Source: Strongylocentrotus purpuratus
Lineage: Eukaryota > Echinodermata > Echinoidea > Camarodonta > Strongylocentrotidae
Reading direction: 5' to 3'
Length of the DNA stretch: 64,000 nt
Assembly: GCF_000002235.5 (NCBI RefSeq)
Contig: NW_022145605.1
Location: forward strand, 35,432,579-35,496,578
Shown here one piece after another: positions 21,621 to 64,000 of this stretch. The notes beneath the pieces are model-generated. The model saw nothing but the letters and a program-made list of their open reading frames with translations, searched no databases and was not told the DNA's origin. Numbering within the stretch: the stretch's first letter is position 1; every line of letters starts with the position of its first letter. Made by a program: the position numbers and the translations under genes.

Positions 21621-21735
21621 GAATAAGAGATGAAATGAGAGATGAGAATGAGAAAGGAAAGGGGGGGGGGGGGGGGCTAAGGAGAGAGATTTATTTTTGT
21701 TTTTAATATAACCTTGAAGATAGGGAAAACAAATT

Positions 21736-21740
<5 letters not shown>

Positions 21741-21787
<47 letters not shown>
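21741..21787. repeat. CT microsatellite
   Basis: An uninterrupted (CT)n run of about 47 bp. Confidence 0.92.
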
Positions 21788-21791
<4 letters not shown>

Positions 21792-24700
21792 ATCCATCAC
21801 ACCATATCTGACCCTATAATACACAATACAACATGCAATGTTATCACACACTTCCCCTTTCAAAATTTCAATATGGTAATCTATTACACGCTCTGGCAAT
21901 ATTTGTTCTTGGCATTATTTTGTCAATGTACTAGGGTAAAAGGGTCAACTATGTAAGTCCAGGGTTGAAGTTAAGATTTTTAGAAATCAACCATGGAATA
22001 ATTGGCACTAGAGCATATGTTGCAGAACTTTTAAATACTGTACTTTTCATTCATATGAAGCCGCCCCAGGCCATGGCTGGTGGCTTCGCACATCCATCCT
22101 CATGAACCTGAACCTTTAATTCACTGGACCAAATAAACCAACCTCATCGCACACCATTTTATCAGATATTTACAAAACAGAACGTCAGGTTTTTATTTCA
22201 TTAAGTCTATAAGTGTAACAAGAGAATTTGTACAAGATTGAGACTGAGAAACACCGAGCTGTATTACAAGCAGAATATAGCAACAAATATGTGAGAGTAT
22301 ACGGGTGATGGGAGTTTACTTTGGGATGGTTCAGTCTTAGGACCCGTTCACACATGATGCAATAAATTTCCTCAAAACCTGCTGCAGGAAAATAAACTGT
22401 CATAGGTGGAGTGCCCTTTACATTTCTGTATCTTACAACACACAAATTTAAAAAGAAAAGTATGCTTAGGGGCCTTTGTTGCCAATGCTACTTTTCCTCA
22501 TCATCCCTGGTTGCTATTCATTTACAAGTAAAATGGTATTGCTGAGACCCTTTTCGAGGCAGTTTACTGCATTATATGTCAAGAGAGACTGTTATATCTG
22601 ACATCCACATTTTAAGATGCTTGTTCGAGATTCACAACATTGCTACAATAAAAATACATGTATGTCACCTGATGCGATGCCTATGGAGAAAATATGGGTC
22701 AAATTTGTCCATTCGTAATCATCCCATAAATTAAATGTATCTTTAATACCGTTCTTCTACCATGAGATTCAGAACTATTATATATTAACAGCCGAATAAT
22801 AGGAAAAATATGACATTCAAATATAAATGGACAGAATACAAATTAAAATCGGGTGTAATTCCATTTTCAAAATAATACACACAAATTCCTGAATCAATTG
22901 GATAAATATGGCAAAAAAGTGAAATAATACATTGTATTATATTATAACTGTTCATTCACACATGTCTCTGAAATCCATAGACAATATTATCAACAATGAC
23001 CTACAGTTTGAGTAGACCTCCATACAAAATTCCCTCACTGATCAGGCATGTGATTGGGCATACATGTATTTCCAAAGAGAACTCTTATCCTAAAAGCAAA
23101 CTTAAAGGGTCACAAGAAAGATCTGAAGGACCGTTGATACATATTGTAATAACACAACATGATGGAAAATCCTACATTCAACTGTCGTGTTAATGATATC
23201 TTATGTCGAGAGCCGGGAGGACGATGTAGCTCTATATTAAAGTACATGTACATGTGTATGAGTTAATGACCCTATTGCTCTCGATAGACAAAATGCTCTC
23301 CTTTTCTTCAGGATCTTCTTCCACTTAACCCTATAGAGAAAGCTCAGGAAACTCCCAGTGGTATCATATAGTGCAGCTTGTTCTTATATGTACTCATCTG
23401 AGGAGACATCAAAGGATGTCCATTGAAAGCCTCAAAACGAACAAGATTTTTCTCATGTGGTTAGAAGGTGAGTGCATGATTTCACATTGAAATAAATTAC
23501 CAGAGTAAAAGGGAAATGACTCCTCAGAAGTATAACTGGTCAAGCAGAATAAACCCTAACTTGAGCCGACTCTAGTGTACCGTAAACGAAGGCTGTCAAA
23601 ATGTGAAAGGAAGTGTCTTTGAAGTTCGCATAATTGATTCAGTGGGCCACAAGCTTTGGAATATTGGCACAAAAGAAGTTAACTTTTATAAAGGATGAAA
23701 CATCCATTCCTGGGTGAAAGGTGGGACATAACAACTAACCAGCTTTGAATTCAAATTGGCTTCTTGCACTGCCCTTTTGGAACAGAAATGAGGGCTTTTG
23801 AAATAAGAGTAGTGGCTCTGATGACAAACAAAATATGAGCCTAAATAAAAGGATGCTTGTAAACGGCTCAAACAAAGACTGAAAAAAAATAACTGCATTC
23901 AGAACATGTTCACATCACTACTTTGTAACGAAAGAATAATTTTTTTCACCATGTTTATCGTACAAAGAAATAGTCTCTTGATAATTTTTTTCTTCAATAT
24001 CACATACAGAAATAAAGCAGAACAAAGACAAGTTTATGTTTACATCGAGTCACTAACGCTCTGGCTGACAGAGCTTTAATCAAACAATTAGAAAACTAGT
24101 TATCAAACAAATAATATCAAAGCTTACATTATGTACTTGCTGGCTTGTATTGTAATGTCTAAAATGCTTGCTGGTACCACCCCTATTCAGATAACTGTAG
24201 TACCACTTTAACACAACACACGGTTTCATTACGATACTGCTCAACAGCCCTGCGTATTTATATTCATCCAATTGTTGTACATGTTCCTGTTCTCTTAAAT
24301 ATAATCTGTTTTTTTACATTTCTTATTTAAATACAAGGCAGGTGCTACAACGTATGACAAACTTCCTGCTATATGTAATTACATGTTTGGTACAGGGTGA
24401 CTAGAATAGAAATTAAAAAAGAAACTATCATACTCAAAAGTGCACAAATTATTTAAACAAATTGGCCCTACCTAACAGCTCTCAAAAAACATCATATTGG
24501 TAATGGTTAAACCAAGTACCAATATTCCTTTTTTTCTGTTAATGCATTACTGGATTGTGATCATGCATTGCTTCTACAAATCACTTGTATTCCTAATGCT
24601 GCTTTTCAGATTTTAGCAGGCAAACGTTTCCCTCACCTGTATTGCAGCATGTGTGAACCACAGCAACAAATAAAAATAATGAAATAAATAAAGAAACTAA

Positions 24701-26742
24701 GGATAATATTAATAACAATGATACACATTAAAATTCAAGATATATTGTGAACACGCTTAAGCTGCTCACACATATCCAAACAATTTTGTAAAATTACATA
24801 TTTGGGTACACATTTGAAGAGTGTTCAATGCATGAGCTTTTACTTGACATAGAAAAGTGGTGGTGGTGGTGAATATAAGCCAAGCACCATCAATATTCTA
24901 CAAACAGATTAATAGGCAAACATGATATCTAGATTCTCTCTCACTGCCAATTCATCTCTGTGTTCAGTCCTTTAAAAATCACTTTCTGTTCAATCGACCA
25001 ATGCATACGGATGATTGGGTAATCGGTATCAACGTGTGACATTCAACTTTCAACTCCACTGGCCAATAATCCCCGTCTCAAACCAACCACGCTGAAATCG
25101 CATAACCCCTAAACGGCTCATTCCTCAAAAGCTAATACGTCTGAATGTCGAGTAGAGAGCAAATACCAAACAATAAATCTTATTGCTCTTTAGAAATGCA
25201 TTAAAGCATTTTATAAGACGGGTTCGAGAATGTAGCCAATGGCATACCTGTATTCAAGTCACGTGTTTATGACCTGATTTTTTCCATCGCGCATGTGATT
25301 GTCCTATGCAATTTTTAATGCAACAATATGCCAGTTCCATGCAGGACTCTTGATGCGTTCAAAGTTCATCAATGCACGTAGTTTCATATGGCAAGGACAA
25401 ACAAGTATTATTTGTATAAATCAACCTCACTGGTCTGATCATAAGCCTGTTGGCTAAAAACAATAAGTTCCAACATGACATGAACACAAGCATGGATCAA
25501 TAGTTCTTTGTAATCAAGCCTCGTTTTGATTTCTGGATTCCACTCTAAGTTGAAAAGTTGTTGCTATTATTCTATTCTTACTATTTACTTTAATAGAGGG
25601 GACTTTTACTCCAACTTAATTTTCAGAACATACATTTTTGCATTGCTCAGCAACAACAACAACAATAACAAAAATGAGATTTCATATTTAGTAGTACCAA
25701 AATGGCACTAAACTTTTCAAGTCTGCATGCGTCAGTTGGCCCTTCGTGCAAGGAGTCAGAAACACCTAGGGAGTCTTTCATGCAAGAATGATTTTTCAAA
25801 TTTATTGACTCGACTCTATAGAAAAATTCATACAATTGATTTAGGGTAGAGAACACACACATGGACCCAGGGCCCTTATAGATGAAAAAAAAACAGTACT
25901 GTTCTAGTAACAGACAATATCTACAAACCTAAATAAAACCAGATTAAAAAAAATATATTTGAACATTGAATATTTTCCTTCCAAGGTCCATTATGATGAA
26001 CAGTGGGACAGGAGGGAGATTAAATCCTTACTTTGAACTAAACTGCACAAAACCTCTACACGCTCACAATTAACAAATTAAAGCTCCAATCTGTATCATT
26101 ATTACATTGCTAGATTTTCTTACACATCATACCACAACTGACAAAATAAATTGGCTTGAACCTGCTCTCAATCAATACAAGAGACACCGAAACATGACTG
26201 CGCGCGCACACTTTTTGGCAGTTTTCATTTGAAGTAGAATGTCTATAACCTGACTAACATACTCTCAAATTGCCATCAAGACCTTTGGTTTATGTTGTGT
26301 TAATTCTAAAGGTTCTTCAACAGGATCACCAGTATTGTACCACCACATGAAACAAACTCGGGGCAAAACTATTATTTCTGATTGTAGAAACACTGTTAAG
26401 AAACCTAAATATACAAATTGAATGGGATTTTTGTTTCTTGTGACTACCTGGCCATCATGATGGCTGTTCATTGATTAGGACGTCCTCCATAGGAGAGAAC
26501 TCTGTCTGCTGAAACAACGAATCATTCAAGGATGTCATCTTCCCTCTGGGTCTTCTCCATGACAGTCTACAGAGAGAGGTGCCCAAGGAACTATGCAAAT
26601 ATATAACAAACAGTAAAGTGACCTTGGGTCACACAACCTTAGGTCACACTGATTACTGGGGTCATCAAGCTGGGAACAATGAGAGAGATTGGGAGTCCAG
26701 TGTTTTGTTGTTGAAGCTCAGTGGCGGGGGGAGGGAAGGGCT

Positions 26743-62527
<35,785 letters not shown>

Positions 62528-62780
62528 TAGTTAAATGTATCCAAACTGTTTTTGAGTCGGTGGTTTGTTACAGAATGACAGGATGATTGTGAATGAAGTG
62601 GATTTAAATCTTAAATAAGTACAGTGGCAGCTCTTTCCCCTCCTTCAATTTCGTCACTCGGCGGTTGACGATAGCATATTAGCGATACCTGCGCAAAGTG
62701 TATGCGCATTTGAACTGCAACAACGCAAGGGATCGAGGCTAGCAGCGAATATATTGAAAATGTCGTTTTCTCTCTCAAAA
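62528..62780 (-). promoter_or_regulatory. PPP1C: PP1 promoter and 5' UTR (probable)
   Basis: Sequence just upstream of the PP1 ATG on the minus strand. It has two TGCGCA half-sites (62690-62695 and 62703-62708) reminiscent of NRF1 sites, and CGTCAC near 62652. No TATA box is apparent. The start of transcription is unknown. Confidence 0.4.
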
Positions 62781-62892
62781 AACAAATTGCTAATCGTCTG
62801 AAAGATGTTACATATCTGAAACGTGCCCGGCGCTCATGATACTGAAATCACAAAACTTGAGTTGGACGTCAGTTAGGCCAAAAAAAAAAATT

Positions 62893-63730
62893 GTTTGGTT
62901 GTCCTCGATTGCTTTTCTGGAGTAGGGGCCAGGGGCGGGCGGGCGGATGTTTTTTTTTTTATCTATTTTTTTTTTTTTTAACTTCATTTTTTGTGTGTCT
63001 TTTCTTTTTTCTTCCCCCCCCCCCCCATTTTTTTTTTTTTAAATATTTTTTTTTCCATAAAAAAAAAAAAATCATTGGGATTGTCAAGCATTTAAACAAA
63101 CACAGTCTATAAAACACTTAAATATGGTAAAAGACTAGTTTAATGTACAATGAATATCAAGACCAACACAGAAAGTATTTTGGGCTTTGAAATACAGCAC
63201 CTTTTAAATCTCCATTGTACTATAGCTACTTGCGCCCTCTATGTAGCAAACAATGCCCAATCGGTGACCATTGGTCCCCCATGATCCTCTTTATCTTATA
63301 TTAACTGAGAGCTGATTTGATGAGATAACCACCTGTCCAGTGACCTTGAAGGGTGGTCTAATCCCTCCTGTAGACTAGTACAGATGGGCTTTAAAATGAG
63401 TTTAAGAATGCTCAGAACCTGGTTTGAATGAACGGCATTTTGACATAGAAAAATAAAAATGGCAAGTTTAATAAATACCTAATTGGGTACTGAAAAGACA
63501 AAACTGGCAACGGGACGCATTTAAATTGATCCTTGCAAATGCATAAAATGGTGTGTTTGGCATTTAAGATTGTTCCCCCAAAAAAAATTAAATTAAAAAT
63601 ATAAAAAAAATTTAAAAAAAATAAATTATAAAAAAAAAATGAATAAAAAAAAAAAAAATATTAGTTAAAAAAAATAAAAAATGCGAGCGGCCCGAAAATG
63701 ACGAGCGGGCGGTCGAGGACAACCAAATGA
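62893..63730. mobile_element. Inverted-repeat element, TTTGGTTGTCCTCGA ends
   Basis: TTTGGTTGTCCTCGA (62893) faces TCGAGGACAACCAAA near 63714-63728, and GGGCGGGCGG near 62936 has a partial counterpart in GCGAGCGGCCC near 63684. The interior includes the dispersed repeat at 63206-63397 and A/T-rich homopolymers. Confidence 0.75.
63206..63397 (+). repeat. Dispersed repeat, copy 2
   Basis: Shares CGGTGACCATTGGTCCCCCA, GATGAGATAACCACCTGTC and TCTAATCCCTCCTGTA with 21428-21620, with scattered differences. It lies inside the inverted-repeat element at 62893-63730. Confidence 0.8.
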
Positions 63731-64000
63731 TATATATATATATATATATATATATCATTTATCATTTGGTACATATACATATCATGTATGTATATATAAC
63801 TCAAATAATAATACATGTACAACATTTATCGTATAACAACATGTAGCTCAAATTCTTTGATAGCAAATGCTTCTAGTAATCAACAATATTATCGACGATT
63901 TTCCACTCAGGAATTGGTAATTTTTTAAAATAAATATGTCGGCCATCTCTTGATACAAATGTAAGTAATTGGCATATATCCCATACCACTCTATTTATAA

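Larger units (their letters stand above)
17794..26742. other. Region between the converging PRKRIP1 and PP1 genes
   Basis: The two genes converge, so both 3' UTRs lie here. Candidate + strand AATAAA signals for PRKRIP1 are at 18264, 18277 and 20912. Candidate - strand signals for PP1 (TTTATT on +) are at 25801-25806 and 22192-22197. The spacer also holds a 36-bp duplication, an 84-bp tandem array, a 28-bp repeat (19188-19255), a foldback (19484-19592), a dispersed repeat (21428-21620), a poly-G run (21661-21676) and a CT microsatellite (21741-21787). No further gene is recognised. Confidence 0.65.
62781..64000. other. Upstream flank of PP1
   Basis: No gene is recognised. A foldback of about 840 bp (62893-63730) fills most of it, followed by a TA microsatellite (63730-63757) and A/T-rich sequence. 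Poly-T and poly-A runs (62950-63070, 63578-63690) make the short open frames here meaningless. Confidence 0.75.

Noticed and set aside
62891-63112. A 73-codon Phe-rich open frame
   Set aside because: It is made of poly-T and poly-C homopolymers within an inverted-repeat element.

Overview
This is an animal nuclear genome window, most likely from an echinoderm such as a sea urchin. The evidence is three intron-containing metazoan genes with GT/AG splice sites, abundant TACATGTA motifs, long poly-C/poly-G runs, tRNA-derived SINEs, a CR1-like LINE tail and many small foldback DNA transposons. The species-group assignment is inference; the animal origin is clear.

Three protein genes can be assembled exon by exon. 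(1) XBP1 on the + strand (6028-8554, three exons) is the bZIP transcription factor of the unfolded protein response. Its last exon carries two IRE1-type stem-loops that bound a 20-nt unconventional intron (7744-7763). Unspliced mRNA encodes a 276-aa XBP1u ending in a hydrophobic segment and a C-terminus resembling the vertebrate translational-arrest peptide. Removing 20 nt shifts the frame and gives a 446-aa XBP1s. (2) PRKRIP1 on the + strand (11565-17793, six exons, 193 aa) is the spliceosome-associated, PKR-interacting small basic protein. A pyrimidine-rich 17-bp minisatellite lies just upstream of its fifth exon. (3) A protein phosphatase 1 catalytic subunit of the alpha/gamma class lies on the - strand (62527 down to 26743, seven exons, 330 aa, all catalytic residues present), with introns of about 15 kb and 14 kb.

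Layout: 1-5.7 kb is intergenic with a 920-bp palindrome; 5.7-9.4 kb is the XBP1 promoter, gene and 3' UTR; 9.4-11.5 kb is intergenic and microsatellite-rich; 11.5-18.3 kb is PRKRIP1; 18.3-26.7 kb is intergenic plus the probable PP1 3' UTR, with an 84-bp tandem array; 26.7-62.5 kb is PP1; 62.5-64 kb is PP1 upstream sequence and a foldback repeat. The PP1 introns hold most of the mobile DNA: a hAT element with an exact 8-bp target duplication that carries a LINE reverse-transcriptase fragment, TTAA-flanked miniature elements, and a 10.6-kb interval bounded by inverted repeats that encloses a satellite array.

The three genes can all be linked to translational or ER-stress control (XBP1; a PKR inhibitor; the phosphatase that with its cofactors dephosphorylates eIF2alpha). 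Whether the neighbourhood has functional meaning is speculative. No virus-like element, CRISPR array or functional tRNA gene was recognised.
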